From Erythrobacter sp. NAP1 (GTDB taxonomy: Bacteria; Pseudomonadota; Alphaproteobacteria; Sphingomonadales; Sphingomonadaceae), in assembly GCF_000152865.1 (NCBI RefSeq), contig NZ_CH672390.1, positions 2,769,468 to 2,833,467 of the forward strand: 64,000 bases of DNA, given 5' to 3'. Under the pieces are notes generated by a model. It saw only the letters and a program-made list of their open reading frames with translations. It was not told the origin of the DNA and did no database searches. The stretch's first letter is position 1. Each line of letters begins with the position of its first letter. The translations under genes and the position numbers were made by a program. Below, piece by piece: positions 14,492 through 23,842 of the stretch.

Positions 14492-16123
14492 ATGAGCGTG
14501 GTTGGCGAAAAGCAGCCTGGTATTATCGATTGTGACGTGGCGATCATTGGCGCGGGGCCTGCTGGCCTGACGGCCGGCTACCTGCTCACGAAGCAGGGCA
14601 AGACGGTCGCAATCATCGAAAAGGACGAGACCTATGTCGGCGGGATCAGCCGCACGGTCGAGCACGAAGGTTATCGCTTCGATATTGGCGGTCACCGGTT
14701 CTTCTCGAAGTCGCAGCAGGTCGTCGACTTGTGGAACGAGATTCTCGGCGAGGACGATTTCATCCAGCGCCCGCGCATGAGCCGCATCTATTACGAGGGC
14801 AAGTTTTACAGCTACCCGCTGCGCGCCTTCGAAGCTTTGCGCAATCTCGGCATCCTGCGCTCAACCGCCTGCATGCTGAGCTATCTTCGCTACAAGCTCT
14901 TCCCGATCAAGGACGTGAAGAGTTTCGAGGATTGGACCACCAACCAGTTCGGCAAAAAGCTCTATTCGATCTTCTTCAAGACCTACACCGAGAAGGTGTG
15001 GGGCATGCCTTGCGATGAGATGAGCGCCGACTGGGCCGCGCAACGCATCAAGGGCCTGTCGCTCTGGAATGCCGTGACCGACGGGCTCAAGCGCTCTCTC
15101 GGCCTCAACAAGAAGCCCAATGACGGGCAGGCGGTGAAGACTCTGCTCGAGACCTTCCGCTATCCGCGTCTTGGGCCGGGCATGATGTGGGACGCCGCAA
15201 AAGATCACATCGAAGCGAGCGGCAATGGTCAGGTCCTCATGGGGCATGGGCTTGATCGCCTCGCCAAAATCGGGCCGAACGATGAAAGCTATGACTGGTC
15301 GATGACCGCAAGCGGACCGGGCGGAAGCGCTCAGATCCGCGCAAAGCATGTCATCAGTTCAGCGCCCATGCGCGAGCTTTCGAAGCGCATCCACCCGCTG
15401 CCGCAATCGACGCTGCAAGCGGACAATCTGCGCTACCGCGATTTCCTCACCGTCGCTCTGATGGTGAAAAGCGAGGACCTGTTCCCCGACAACTGGATCT
15501 ACATCCACGACGAGCGCGTGGCTGTAGGCCGAGTTCAGAACTTCCGCAGCTGGTCGCCAGAAATGGTGCCCGATGAGGACATGGCATGCGTGGGCCTTGA
15601 GTATTTCTGCTTCGAAGGCGACGGCCTCTGGTCATCGAGCGACGAAGATCTCGTCAAGCAGGCAACGCGCGAGATGGAAATCCTCGGACTGTGCGATCCG
15701 GCAAAGGTCGTCTCGGGCGCTGTGGTTCGTCAGGAAAAGGCCTATCCGGTCTATGACGACGATTACGAAGCCAATGTCGATGCGATGCGAGCGGAGCTGG
15801 AGGAGAAGCACCCGACGCTGCACCTCGTGGGCCGCAACGGCATGCATCGCTACAACAACCAGGACCACGCGATGATGACCGCCATGCTGACGGTCGAGAA
15901 CATTATCTCTGGCAAGCGGATCTACGACACCTGGTGCGTCAACGAGGATGCCGAATATCACGAAGCAGGCGACGAAGGCGCCGAAACCGCCCTGCCTGCG
16001 CGCGAAGCCGAGACCAAGCCTCTGTCCGAGGACCAGGTCGCAGCACTCACCTCGATCCGCGGCGTGCCCGAGCGCATCGCGGCCAGCGAGGAATACGACG
16101 AAGACATCCGCAAATCGGCTTGA
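14492..16123 (+). CDS. FAD-dependent oxidoreductase (UDP-galactopyranose mutase/amine oxidase-like)
   Basis: 543 residues. The N-terminal Rossmann motif AIIGAGPAGLTAGYLL (about 14-29) with the downstream EKDE and GGISRTVEHEGYRFDIGGHRFF segment is typical of protoporphyrinogen-oxidase/GLF-like flavoproteins. The C-terminus has the FAD-closing HLVGRNGMHRYNNQDHAM region. Members of this group near glycosyltransferases act on nucleotide- or lipid-linked sugars or polyprenyl substrates; the exact substrate is not visible. It is four bases ahead of the GtrA gene, forming an operon with it and the following membrane protein, which supports a cell-surface glycan role. Confidence 0.8.
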   Translation: MSVVGEKQPGIIDCDVAIIGAGPAGLTAGYLLTKQGKTVAIIEKDETYVGGISRTVEHEGYRFDIGGHRFFSKSQQVVDLWNEILGEDDFIQRPRMSRIYYEGKFYSYPLRAFEALRNLGILRSTACMLSYLRYKLFPIKDVKSFEDWTTNQFGKKLYSIFFKTYTEKVWGMPCDEMSADWAAQRIKGLSLWNAVTDGLKRSLGLNKKPNDGQAVKTLLETFRYPRLGPGMMWDAAKDHIEASGNGQVLMGHGLDRLAKIGPNDESYDWSMTASGPGGSAQIRAKHVISSAPMRELSKRIHPLPQSTLQADNLRYRDFLTVALMVKSEDLFPDNWIYIHDERVAVGRVQNFRSWSPEMVPDEDMACVGLEYFCFEGDGLWSSSDEDLVKQATREMEILGLCDPAKVVSGAVVRQEKAYPVYDDDYEANVDAMRAELEEKHPTLHLVGRNGMHRYNNQDHAMMTAMLTVENIISGKRIYDTWCVNEDAEYHEAGDEGAETALPAREAETKPLSEDQVAALTSIRGVPERIAASEEYDEDIRKSA

Positions 16124-16127
16124 TGCG

Positions 16128-16553
16128 ATGGAACTGTCTCCCGCATCCGTTCTGACCAAGCTGCGCGACGTACGCTTTGTGCGTTACGTGCTCGCGAGTG
16201 TCGGCGCGCTTGCAGTGGACGTCGGCAGCTTTCTGGCCCTTCTCTCGCTGGGGACAGCGGCCGCACCTGCATCCGCTGTCGGCTATTCGCTTGGGATTGT
16301 GGCTCATTGGCTGATGTCGAGCCGTGCGGTGTTTCAGGACAAGGTTGCCGGCAAAGGGACCGCGCGCACTCAGCAGAAAGCGCTGTTTGTAGTCTCGGCC
16401 TTGATCGGCCTCGCTCTCACTACGGCCATAGTCGGTGCCGGTGATTGGAGCGGCATGGATCCGCGCATCGCAAAGGCGGGCGCGATCGTGGTGAGCTTCA
16501 TTGTCACATGGCTGATCCGCAGCCGGATCGTCTTTCGCGGCGAAGGAGGCTGA
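16128..16553 (+). CDS. GtrA-family membrane protein
   Basis: 141 residues. The start is the ATG just after the flavoprotein stop; longer in-frame reads overlap that gene and look artificial. It has four predicted transmembrane helices with the GtrA signature near the N-terminus (FVRYVLASVGALAVDVGSFL) and a final WLIRSRIVFRG. GtrA proteins are thought to flip polyprenyl-phosphate-linked sugars across the inner membrane for surface polysaccharide or O-antigen decoration. It lies between a sugar-type flavoprotein and a GT-C-like membrane protein, five bases before the latter. Confidence 0.85.
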   Translation: MELSPASVLTKLRDVRFVRYVLASVGALAVDVGSFLALLSLGTAAAPASAVGYSLGIVAHWLMSSRAVFQDKVAGKGTARTQQKALFVVSALIGLALTTAIVGAGDWSGMDPRIAKAGAIVVSFIVTWLIRSRIVFRGEGG

Positions 16554-16558
16554 GGGAC

Positions 16559-18397
16559 ATGCTGGTAGAGCGTCGCCGTTCTGCTTTTCCGCTCGCCTTT
16601 CTGATGCGGGCTGGCATCGCATGGGCCCTCGTCAGTGCCCTGCTCGTCGCCGTCAACTGGAACGCCATCGCAACCCAGCGTTTCCCTGATCCCGATGACA
16701 TCATGCGCTTGCTTCAGGTGCGCGACCTGATCGCGGGCCAAAGCTGGTTCGATCTCACCCAATACCGGGTCGATGCCCCGAATGGCGGTGTTGGCATGCA
16801 CTGGTCGCGTCTCGTCGACCTGCCAATTGCGCTGATTATCCTCGTCCTCACTCCGGTCATCGGAGCGAGCGCGGCGGAGACCACGGCATTGATCGCGGTG
16901 CCGCTAATTACGCTCTTGGCCGTTATCCTGCTCGCCTCGCGTATTGCATGGCGATTGATGGGTGACGAAGAGGCGACATTGACTGCCTTGGTGGTCGCTC
17001 TTTCGGTGCCGGTCCTCTTCCAACTCGGCCCATTGCGCGTCGACCACCACGGCTGGCAGATCGTGTGCGCGTTGATCGCGGTGAATGGCCTTATGGCGCG
17101 CTCTCCCAAGGTCGGAGGCTGGGTCATTGGCAGTGCGCTTGCTACCTGGCTTTCCATCTCGATCGAGGGCTTGCCACTTGCAGCCGTTTTCTTCGCAGTG
17201 CTGGCGCTTCGCTGGCTTCGTAGTCGTAACGAGCGAGCATGGTTGGTAAGCGCGATTCAAGCGCTTGCAATTGTCAGTGCGGCGCTCTTCGGATTGACCC
17301 GCGGGCTTGGCGATCTCCTTGCTTACTGCGATGCGATCAGTCCCATTCACCTAGCCATGTTCGGCTGGGGAGCGCTTGTCCTCACACTTTTCTCGCGCTT
17401 CGAACCTGCACCACGCGGCGTTCTCCTCATGGGTTTTGCGCTGGCTGGCGGCGGCGCTGTTGCAATGCTCCTCTACAACGCACCGCAATGCGCAACCGGA
17501 GGTGGCTTTTCAGCGCTTGATCCGGTCGTGGCGCGCTATTGGCACGCAAATGTCCTCGAGGGCATGCCGATCTGGCGCCAATCGCTCATCACTGCTTTAC
17601 AATTTGCGGTGACGCCTCTGATTGCTCTGGCTGCAGCGATCAATCTTGCCTCGCGATCGCATGATTGGTTGCGCCAGTTCTGGAGCGACTACGCAATCAT
17701 CCTTGCGGCTAGTTTCCTCGTATCAATCTTCGTGTCGCGTGCCGGAGCCGTTGCCTGCGTGCTCGCCGCCGCGCCGCTTGCCTGGCAGTTGCGCCACTGG
17801 CTACGCGCGATCCGTTCAATGGAGCGCCCTGCACCGAGAATGGCCGCGATGGTTGGCGTGTGCTTCGCGCTGCTGCCAGCGCTTCCTGCCATGCTGCTGG
17901 CTAGCGCCTTGCCCGCACGCGCCATGCCGAGCGGTGCTGCCGTAAGCGCTGCAAGCCCGCCGCCCGTCAAGGCGATTGACTGCCGCGTGCAGGATGCTGG
18001 CGAAGCGCTCTCGAAGTTGCCGACCGGCGAGTTCTATGCCCTGCTGGACATAGCGCCGGAGCTGCTTCTCGTTACTGATCACACGGTTGTCGCGACGGGC
18101 CATCATCGCGGTCACAGGTCGATGAAGGTGCTGATCGAAACAGCCCTCGCCGACGAGCGAACAGCATACGACACACTGCACAATCGGGGGACCTCCTATG
18201 TCGCCATTTGTCCCAACCTAGGCGAAGCGCGGATGTATTCGAAGATCGCGCCCGAGGGTTTTGTCGCTTCGCTCGTGAGGGGCGAAGAGCCTGAATGGCT
18301 TGAGCCCATCGCTATCGAGGGGCTGTCAGGCCTTCAGGTCTGGCGCGTTGTTTCGGCCCGCGACACGCAGACGATTACGCCGGGACAAAATCCATAG
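16559..18397 (+). CDS. Polytopic membrane protein, GT-C glycosyltransferase-like
   Basis: 612 residues starting at an ATG with GGAGG upstream. About eleven hydrophobic helices are followed by a periplasmic-type C-terminal domain from about residue 470. The first loop carries an acidic DPDDIMRLLQVRDL motif and MHWSRLVDLP, reminiscent of the catalytic first loop of GT-C enzymes (oligosaccharyltransferase/PMT type), which use polyprenyl-linked donors. That fits the GtrA neighbour, which would supply such donors. Similar proteins are sometimes named only as hypothetical or AcrB-like; the GT-C reading is inference. The 3' end overlaps convergent msrB by 23 bp. Confidence 0.65.
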   Translation: MLVERRRSAFPLAFLMRAGIAWALVSALLVAVNWNAIATQRFPDPDDIMRLLQVRDLIAGQSWFDLTQYRVDAPNGGVGMHWSRLVDLPIALIILVLTPVIGASAAETTALIAVPLITLLAVILLASRIAWRLMGDEEATLTALVVALSVPVLFQLGPLRVDHHGWQIVCALIAVNGLMARSPKVGGWVIGSALATWLSISIEGLPLAAVFFAVLALRWLRSRNERAWLVSAIQALAIVSAALFGLTRGLGDLLAYCDAISPIHLAMFGWGALVLTLFSRFEPAPRGVLLMGFALAGGGAVAMLLYNAPQCATGGGFSALDPVVARYWHANVLEGMPIWRQSLITALQFAVTPLIALAAAINLASRSHDWLRQFWSDYAIILAASFLVSIFVSRAGAVACVLAAAPLAWQLRHWLRAIRSMERPAPRMAAMVGVCFALLPALPAMLLASALPARAMPSGAAVSAASPPPVKAIDCRVQDAGEALSKLPTGEFYALLDIAPELLLVTDHTVVATGHHRGHRSMKVLIETALADERTAYDTLHNRGTSYVAICPNLGEARMYSKIAPEGFVASLVRGEEPEWLEPIAIEGLSGLQVWRVVSARDTQTITPGQNP

Positions 18398-18881
18398 CGA
18401 CGCCGTTGATGCAGTGCCGCTTGCCTGTCGGGCGCGGTCCATCGCCGAAAATGTGCCCAAGGTGCCCGCCGCAATCGGCGCAATGCACCTCCGTGCGCGG
18501 ATAGCCGATCTTGTAATCGACCGATGTGCCCACAGCGCCATTGTCGATCGGCTGCCAGAAGCTCGGCCAGCCCGTTCCGCTGTCATATTTGTGTGCCGAG
18601 GAATACAGCCGATTGCCGCAGCCTGCGCATTTATAAATGCCGCGGCGCTTTTCATCGTTGAGTGGTGAGGTGTAAGCGCGCTCCGTCTCTGCTTCGCGCA
18701 GGATGCGAAACTCCTCGCGCGTCAGCTGGCGTCGCCACTGGCCTTCGGTTTTGGAGATGCGAAAGGAGCGTTCCTTGCGGAACTCGGTCCCGCTCCCGCC
18801 GCAGCTGGCTAGCAGCGGCATGGCAGCGGCAACGCCGGTTGCGGCGATGAAGGTCCGGCGGCTGGTCAGGTTGAACGGCAT
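18375..18881 (-). CDS. msrB: Peptide-methionine (R)-S-oxide reductase, exported
   Basis: Reduces methionine-R-sulfoxide in proteins. 168 residues: a twin-arginine signal (SRRTFIAATGVAAA) with a lipobox-like LLASC, then the MsrB domain with zinc cysteines in CAGC and CADC and the catalytic RHCINGVAM near the C-terminus. The signal suggests a Tat-exported, possibly lipid-anchored periplasmic repair enzyme. Catalytic Cys and structural motifs are complete. Confidence 0.92.
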   Translation of the reverse strand: MPFNLTSRRTFIAATGVAAAMPLLASCGGSGTEFRKERSFRISKTEGQWRRQLTREEFRILREAETERAYTSPLNDEKRRGIYKCAGCGNRLYSSAHKYDSGTGWPSFWQPIDNGAVGTSVDYKIGYPRTEVHCADCGGHLGHIFGDGPRPTGKRHCINGVAMDFVPA

Positions 18882-18974
18882 GGGCGATTCCTCGCGAATT
18901 GAGTGTGTTTCTTCACTCTAATACGTCGCAAAAGCCCGAAAAGTTTCACTTCGTCCTTGCTTAGGCAGGCCCGA

Positions 18975-20312
18975 TTAGAACTCTGTGATTTCCACTTCGA
19001 GCTTGCGGAAACCGTGCACGAAGTTGGCTCGCACCCGCTCTACGTCGCCTGCGACATGCACGCGCATGCGGCGCTTGTGCATCTCTTCGAGCAGGACGCG
19101 CAGCTGAAGCTCGGCGAGGCGCGCCCCGACGCAGCGGTGGATGCCATATCCAAAGGCGATATGGCGCTTGGCGTTTTCGCGGGTGAGGTCGAGCTTGTGC
19201 GGCTCGGGAAAGATTTCAGCCTCATGGTTGGCGGCAAGGTACCAGAGTACGACCTTGTCGCCCTTCTTGATGGTCTTGCCGAACACCTCGGTATCCTCGG
19301 TGCATGTCCGACGCATGTGCGCGAGCGGGGTCTGCATGCGGAGCATTTCCTGCACCGCATTAGGGATGACCTCGGGGTTTTCCTCGAACAGCTTGCGCTG
19401 GTCCGGGAACTTGTCGAGCGCATGGACGAAGCCGCTCATCGAGTTGCGCGTCGTGTCGTTGCCGCCTACGATCAGCAGGATGAGATTGCCCATGAATTCC
19501 TCAGGGCGCATCTGGTTCATCGCCTCTGAATGGATCATCATCGAGATGAGATCGTTGCCCGGCTCCTTCTCCATCGTGCGCTCCATCCAGAGCGACTGAA
19601 AGTAGGCCGCCATCTCGTGGAGGAATTCCCAGCGCATCTCGTCAAGCTCGCGCACGGTCGCAAGCTCGGTATCACCAGACCAGTCGGACCAGAAGGTGAG
19701 CATCCGGCGGTCTTCCCACGGAAAACCGAACAGGATGGCGAGCATCCCGGTGGTGAGCTCGATCGAGACCTTGTCGACCCAGTCGAACACTTCGCCGCGC
19801 GGCAGCGTGTCGAGGAGTTCGCCGGTCCGCTGGCGGATCTCCGGCTCCATTTCCTTCATGCCTGAAGGCGTGAACTTGGGAGCGACGGTGCGGCGCTGAC
19901 CGGTGTGCTGTGGGCGATCCATCGCAATAAACATCGGAAGCTCGCGGCGGTCGACACCGCTTTCGGCGATTTCTTCTTCGGACAGGCGCTCAAGGATCGT
20001 GATGCCGCCATATTCCCAGCTTGAAGAGAAGGTTTCGGGCAGAGCCTCGATATGCTGGATCGCCTTGTGGCCGACGACCGACCAATAGGGACCATAGGGG
20101 CTGTCGGGGATCCAGTGCAGCGGTCCGGCCGCTTGCATTTCGGCAACGATCGGCTGCCACTTGTCCTCGAAATAGATGTCGGACCGGCTGAGATCCCACT
20201 TGTGCGGGTGGGAGGGACGCTCTTCAGGATGCTTCGCGAAGTGCTCGGTCAGCGCTTCATACGCCGTGGGCGATGTGCGGACCTTGGGACGTTCGGGTGC
20301 AATACTGGCCAT
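18975..20312 (-). CDS. Cytochrome P450, CYP153-like
   Basis: 445 residues. The I-helix motif LIVGGNDTTRNSMSG and heme-binding FGYGIHRCVGARLAELQLR are the pattern of CYP153 terminal alkane/fatty-acid hydroxylases. The ExxR helix is EMLRMQTPLAHMRR-like. It is a soluble class I P450 needing a ferredoxin and ferredoxin reductase; a reductase of the right type is encoded at 24997-26241, but no ferredoxin is seen in this window. The ATG has a strong AAGGAGAGAG. A palindromic element 72-98 bp upstream overlaps a TTGACA box, suggesting repressor control. Confidence 0.9.
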   Translation of the reverse strand: MASIAPERPKVRTSPTAYEALTEHFAKHPEERPSHPHKWDLSRSDIYFEDKWQPIVAEMQAAGPLHWIPDSPYGPYWSVVGHKAIQHIEALPETFSSSWEYGGITILERLSEEEIAESGVDRRELPMFIAMDRPQHTGQRRTVAPKFTPSGMKEMEPEIRQRTGELLDTLPRGEVFDWVDKVSIELTTGMLAILFGFPWEDRRMLTFWSDWSGDTELATVRELDEMRWEFLHEMAAYFQSLWMERTMEKEPGNDLISMMIHSEAMNQMRPEEFMGNLILLIVGGNDTTRNSMSGFVHALDKFPDQRKLFEENPEVIPNAVQEMLRMQTPLAHMRRTCTEDTEVFGKTIKKGDKVVLWYLAANHEAEIFPEPHKLDLTRENAKRHIAFGYGIHRCVGARLAELQLRVLLEEMHKRRMRVHVAGDVERVRANFVHGFRKLEVEITEF

Positions 20313-20383
20313 GTCTCTCTCCTTGGGAGGAGCCCGTTGCCGTTACGTTTGCCGACCCTCTCCCTTGATTCTCATCCTGCCGT

Positions 20384-20410
20384 AACTGACAGCAATGTCA
20401 ATAGTCAGTT
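20384..20410. promoter_or_regulatory. Palindromic operator upstream of the CYP153-like gene
   Basis: Outer inverted repeat AACTGAC...GTCAGTT (7-bp arms, 13-bp spacer) contains an inner palindrome TGACA-GCAA-TGTCA. On the minus strand TTGACA at 20401-20396 could be a -35 element, so a bound repressor would block the P450 promoter. TetR-type repressors use sites of this form; the regulator is not identified here. Confidence 0.6.
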
Positions 20411-20422
20411 TCTTTTGGCTAC

Positions 20423-21727
20423 CTATTCCGCGGGTTCAAGCGCTGCGGGTGCGCTCGGCTTGCTGCCGAACCAGTTGCGCTTCTTCTTCTCGCGTCCCGC
20501 GCCGCCCGATTTCATCACGCGCTTGCGGAACCACAGCGATCCGCCCTTGACGAGCAGCACCACCGCGAGCGCCTGCCAGGCGAGCGCGGCCGCATGGACC
20601 CAGAGCGCCGGATCGAGCGCGGCGCGCGCCAGCATCGCAAAGGGTGAGGAAAGGGGGAAGATGATCGCGAACATCTCCAGCGCGGTGCCCGGCTGCGTGA
20701 TCGTGTAGGCCGCTAGGAAGAACACCATGAGCTGCATCATTGTGACCGGCATCGACATGGTCTGCACTTCGCGCACCGTGTTCGCCATCGCGCCGATGGT
20801 GAGGAACATTGCGCCCAGCAGCAGGTATGCCATCGAGAAGTAGACAATGCCCAGTGCGAGAAATAGCGGCCAGCCCACGGCGGGCCCAGGCAGGTTGCTG
20901 AAGTCGGTTTGCGTCACAGTCTGGATCGCATCTTCGGCGAGCGCCCAGAAACCCCAACCGACCATACCCCAAACCGCGATCCCGACGAAGGACACGCCCA
21001 GCATTGCGAACAGCTTGCCCATGAACACGGCATCCATCGGAATGGCTGCGGCGAGGATTTCGATGATCTTGTTGCCCTTTTCCTCGGCGAGGTTTGAAAG
21101 CACCATCCCGGCAAGCAGCATGGTGAGGAGGAACATCACCATCTGCGCGGCCTGAGCGGTGCGAATACGGTTGGATCGCTCGCTCGCTGCGCTCGATGCA
21201 ACAGTCTGGGCGCTCGATTGCGGGATAGTGAGCGGTGTCACCGCGGTGGCCTGCGCAGCAATCAGCTCAACCGGCCCCTGCCAGCGGCGCAGCTGTCGAT
21301 TGGTTCCTACGACCTCGGGAGAGGCCAACGTACCCGTTACGATGGCGGCGTAGTTCCCACGACGAGCTTCCATGAATTCGCGCGCGTCGAAGGATAGGCC
21401 GCTCGCCGCCTCGGGAACTTCACGAAGGATCGGAACCGCTCCGCCCAATTGCGGTGCGAGCTCGTCGCGTGCTGCGATCATGGCGGCGTTATCTTCTGCA
21501 GACATGGCAAGGCCGACCTCGATCACGACTGCATCGCGCGCAACTTGCCCGCCGACCGCTCCGGCAAGTCCGCCGACGATTACCGGAAAGAGCGGGCCGA
21601 TCAGAAAGAACAGGAAAGCGCGGCTGAACAGTACGGCGACGAAGTCGCGGCGCGCGATGACCCAGGCGGCTTCGAGCCGGGAGAGGCGCGGGCGCGCATC
21701 GATGGCGGCTTGATCGTGAACGCTCAT
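20423..21727 (-). CDS. ABC-2 type transporter permease
   Basis: 434 residues. One N-terminal membrane helix (FLFFLIGPLFPVIVGGLAGAV), a large periplasmic loop (about 60-190), then five or six helices in the C-terminal half with the ABC-2 signature region (MVLSNLAEEKGNKIIEILAA). This is the NatB/YhaP-like exporter layout. The ATG overlaps the stop of the ATPase gene (ATGA), so the two form one exporter. Substrate unknown; sodium, antibiotic or lipid export have been proposed for relatives. Confidence 0.88.
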   Translation of the reverse strand: MSVHDQAAIDARPRLSRLEAAWVIARRDFVAVLFSRAFLFFLIGPLFPVIVGGLAGAVGGQVARDAVVIEVGLAMSAEDNAAMIAARDELAPQLGGAVPILREVPEAASGLSFDAREFMEARRGNYAAIVTGTLASPEVVGTNRQLRRWQGPVELIAAQATAVTPLTIPQSSAQTVASSAASERSNRIRTAQAAQMVMFLLTMLLAGMVLSNLAEEKGNKIIEILAAAIPMDAVFMGKLFAMLGVSFVGIAVWGMVGWGFWALAEDAIQTVTQTDFSNLPGPAVGWPLFLALGIVYFSMAYLLLGAMFLTIGAMANTVREVQTMSMPVTMMQLMVFFLAAYTITQPGTALEMFAIIFPLSSPFAMLARAALDPALWVHAAALAWQALAVVLLVKGGSLWFRKRVMKSGGAGREKKKRNWFGSKPSAPAALEPAE

Positions 21728-22710
21728 GAGTTGCCTCCCTGCGCATCGGCTTCGAGCTGGCGCGCGGCCGCTTCGCCCGCAATCGCGACGAAGGCGTCGT
21801 GCAACCCGGCGCGTTCGATCGAAAGCGAAAGGATACCCGCATCGCCTTCAATCAGCTGGCGCAGCAGCGGCTCGACGCCGGTTTCGGGAAGCGAGAAATA
21901 GAAGAAGTCGCCTTCGCGGCGGGTGTCTTCGGGCAAGGCCGCAGTCCATCCGCCATCGCGCGCCCGGGTCTCGAGGCGGACCTGCGCGGGAATACGGTCG
22001 CGTGCGGTCTCAACGCTGCCTGCATAAGGAACCTTGCCGCCCGCGATAATCGCAACGCCTTCGCACAGGCGCTCTGCATGGTGGATCACGTGGGTCGAGA
22101 AGATCACCGTCACGCCGTCTTCGGCAAGGTTGCGGATCATGCCTTCAAGCTTGCCCTGGTTGATCGCATCGAGACCCGAAAACGGCTCATCAAGAACGAC
22201 AAGCCGCGGACGATGAACCAGGGTGCCGAGCAGCTGCACGGTCTGCGCCATGCCTTTCGAAAGCTGCTTGATCGTGCGCTCTGCTGCGTGAAGCAATTCG
22301 TGTCGTTCTAGCAATTCCATGCCGCGCTTGCGCCCCTCGGCGAGCGGCAGGCCGCGCAGCGCGCCCATGAAGGCAATCGCCTCGATAGCTTTCATGGCAG
22401 GATAGAGCCCGCGCTCTTCAGGCAGATAACCGATCAGACGGCCGATATCGTGCGGACGATCATGTCCGAAAACACGTCGAACGCCTTCGTCCGGGTCGAT
22501 GATGCCGAGAAGCATGCGGAGCGTGGTCGTCTTGCCCGCTCCATTCGGGCCGAGCACGCCGTAAATGGCACCCTCCGGCACGGAAAGATCGACTCCGTCG
22601 ACAGCGCGCGTGCCGTCAAAACTCTTGACGAGACCGCGGGCTTCGATTGCGAGGGGACGAGCTAATGCTTCGGCGTCATGGTGGAGCGCTGCCGCATTGT
22701 CTGGCGTCAT
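21724..22710 (-). CDS. ABC transporter ATP-binding protein
   Basis: 328 residues from an ATG with AGGTAGG seven bases upstream; upstream in-frame ATGs at 22734 and 22728 are weaker. It has Walker A GPNGAGKTTT, ABC signature LSKGM, Walker B RLVVLDEP followed by SGLDAIN, and the H-loop STH. The C-terminal extension of about 90 residues resembles DrrA/NatA-type ATPases. It powers the membrane permease encoded immediately downstream. Divergent from queG across a 70-bp gap that must contain both promoters. Confidence 0.9.
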   Translation of the reverse strand: MTPDNAAALHHDAEALARPLAIEARGLVKSFDGTRAVDGVDLSVPEGAIYGVLGPNGAGKTTTLRMLLGIIDPDEGVRRVFGHDRPHDIGRLIGYLPEERGLYPAMKAIEAIAFMGALRGLPLAEGRKRGMELLERHELLHAAERTIKQLSKGMAQTVQLLGTLVHRPRLVVLDEPFSGLDAINQGKLEGMIRNLAEDGVTVIFSTHVIHHAERLCEGVAIIAGGKVPYAGSVETARDRIPAQVRLETRARDGGWTAALPEDTRREGDFFYFSLPETGVEPLLRQLIEGDAGILSLSIERAGLHDAFVAIAGEAAARQLEADAQGGNS

Positions 22711-22780
22711 GTGTTGGCCTACCTGCATGTGCATGAGCGCGGGAGTTAACGTGCGAAACTGAACGGGAGCAACCCGAAAC

Positions 22781-23842
22781 GTGGTTAACGACGCGGCAAC
22801 CTTTAACTTAGAGCAGCGGCTGATGGAGAAGGCGCGAAGCCTTGGCTTCGCCGCCTGCGGGTTTGCCAGCGCGGCAGAGGACCCTGTGCGGGCGCAGCGC
22901 CTTGAACAATGGCTTGGCGAAGGCAATCACGGCTCGATGGAATGGATGGAGACGCGTCTCCATCACCGTCGATCGCCACAAGGGCTCTGGCCTGAAGCGC
23001 GCAGCGTGATCGCGCTCGGCATGAGCTATGCGCCCGCAATCGACCCAATGGCGCTAGAAGCGCATCCGGACCGCGCCCGGATTTCGGTCTATGCGCAGGG
23101 CAAAGACTATCACGATGTCGTCAAGAAACGGCTGAAAGCCCTGGCGCGTTGGCTGGTCGCCGAAGCGCCGGGAGCCGAGGTCAAGGTCTTCGTCGACACT
23201 GCGCCTGTCATGGAAAAGCCGCTTGGCGAGGCAGCAGGCATAGGGTGGCAGGGCAAGCACACCAACCTTGTCAGCCGCAAACATGGCAGCTGGCTGTTTC
23301 TCGGCGCGATTTACACGACGCTTGAGCTTGCTGCCGCGGAGCCACACCGCGACCAGTGCGGATCGTGCCGCGCGTGCCTCGATGCCTGCCCGACCGATGC
23401 CTTCCCGCACCCCTACAAGCTCGATGCGCGCCGGTGCATTTCCTACCTCACGATCGAGCACAAGGGCCCGATCGATGAAGAATTCAGAGAGGCGCTGGGC
23501 AACCGGATTTATGGCTGCGACGATTGCCTTGCAGTGTGTCCTTGGAACAAGTTTGCCAGCGAGGCCAATGCAGCGCGCGAATTTCTTCCGAGGGCAGAGC
23601 TGACCGCGCCCAAGCTTGCCGAGTTTCTGTGCCTCGACGACGCTGGCTTTCGCTCTCTGTTCTCTGGCTCACCGATCAAGAGGATCGGGCGCGACCGGTT
23701 CGTGCGCAATTGCCTCTATGCGGCTGGAAACAGCGGTGATCCGGGCATGCTCGATCGCGTACGCGATTTGACGTCCGACCCAGATCCCGCAGTCGCCGAT
23801 GCAGCTAGCTGGGCGGCGGAGCGCCTCGCTAAGGTGGGCTAA
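22781..23842 (+). CDS. queG: Epoxyqueuosine reductase
   Basis: Last step of queuosine biosynthesis: reduces epoxyqueuosine in tRNA wobble position 34 to queuosine, using cobalamin and two [4Fe-4S] clusters. 353 residues. Visible: an N-terminal cobalamin-binding domain with LGMSYAP and [14 protein letters not shown], two ferredoxin clusters [16 protein letters not shown] and [13 protein letters not shown], and a C-terminal HEAT-like helical tail. The GTG start has GGGAG upstream. The 3' end overlaps the convergent CoA-transferase gene by 4 bp. Confidence 0.95.
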   Translation: MVNDAATFNLEQRLMEKARSLGFAACGFASAAEDPVRAQRLEQWLGEGNHGSMEWMETRLHHRRSPQGLWPEARSVIALGMSYAPAIDPMALEAHPDRARISVYAQGKDYHDVVKKRLKALARWLVAEAPGAEVKVFVDTAPVMEKPLGEAAGIGWQGKHTNLVSRKHGSWLFLGAIYTTLELAAAEPHRDQCGSCRACLDACPTDAFPHPYKLDARRCISYLTIEHKGPIDEEFREALGNRIYGCDDCLAVCPWNKFASEANAAREFLPRAELTAPKLAEFLCLDDAGFRSLFSGSPIKRIGRDRFVRNCLYAAGNSGDPGMLDRVRDLTSDPDPAVADAASWAAERLAKVG

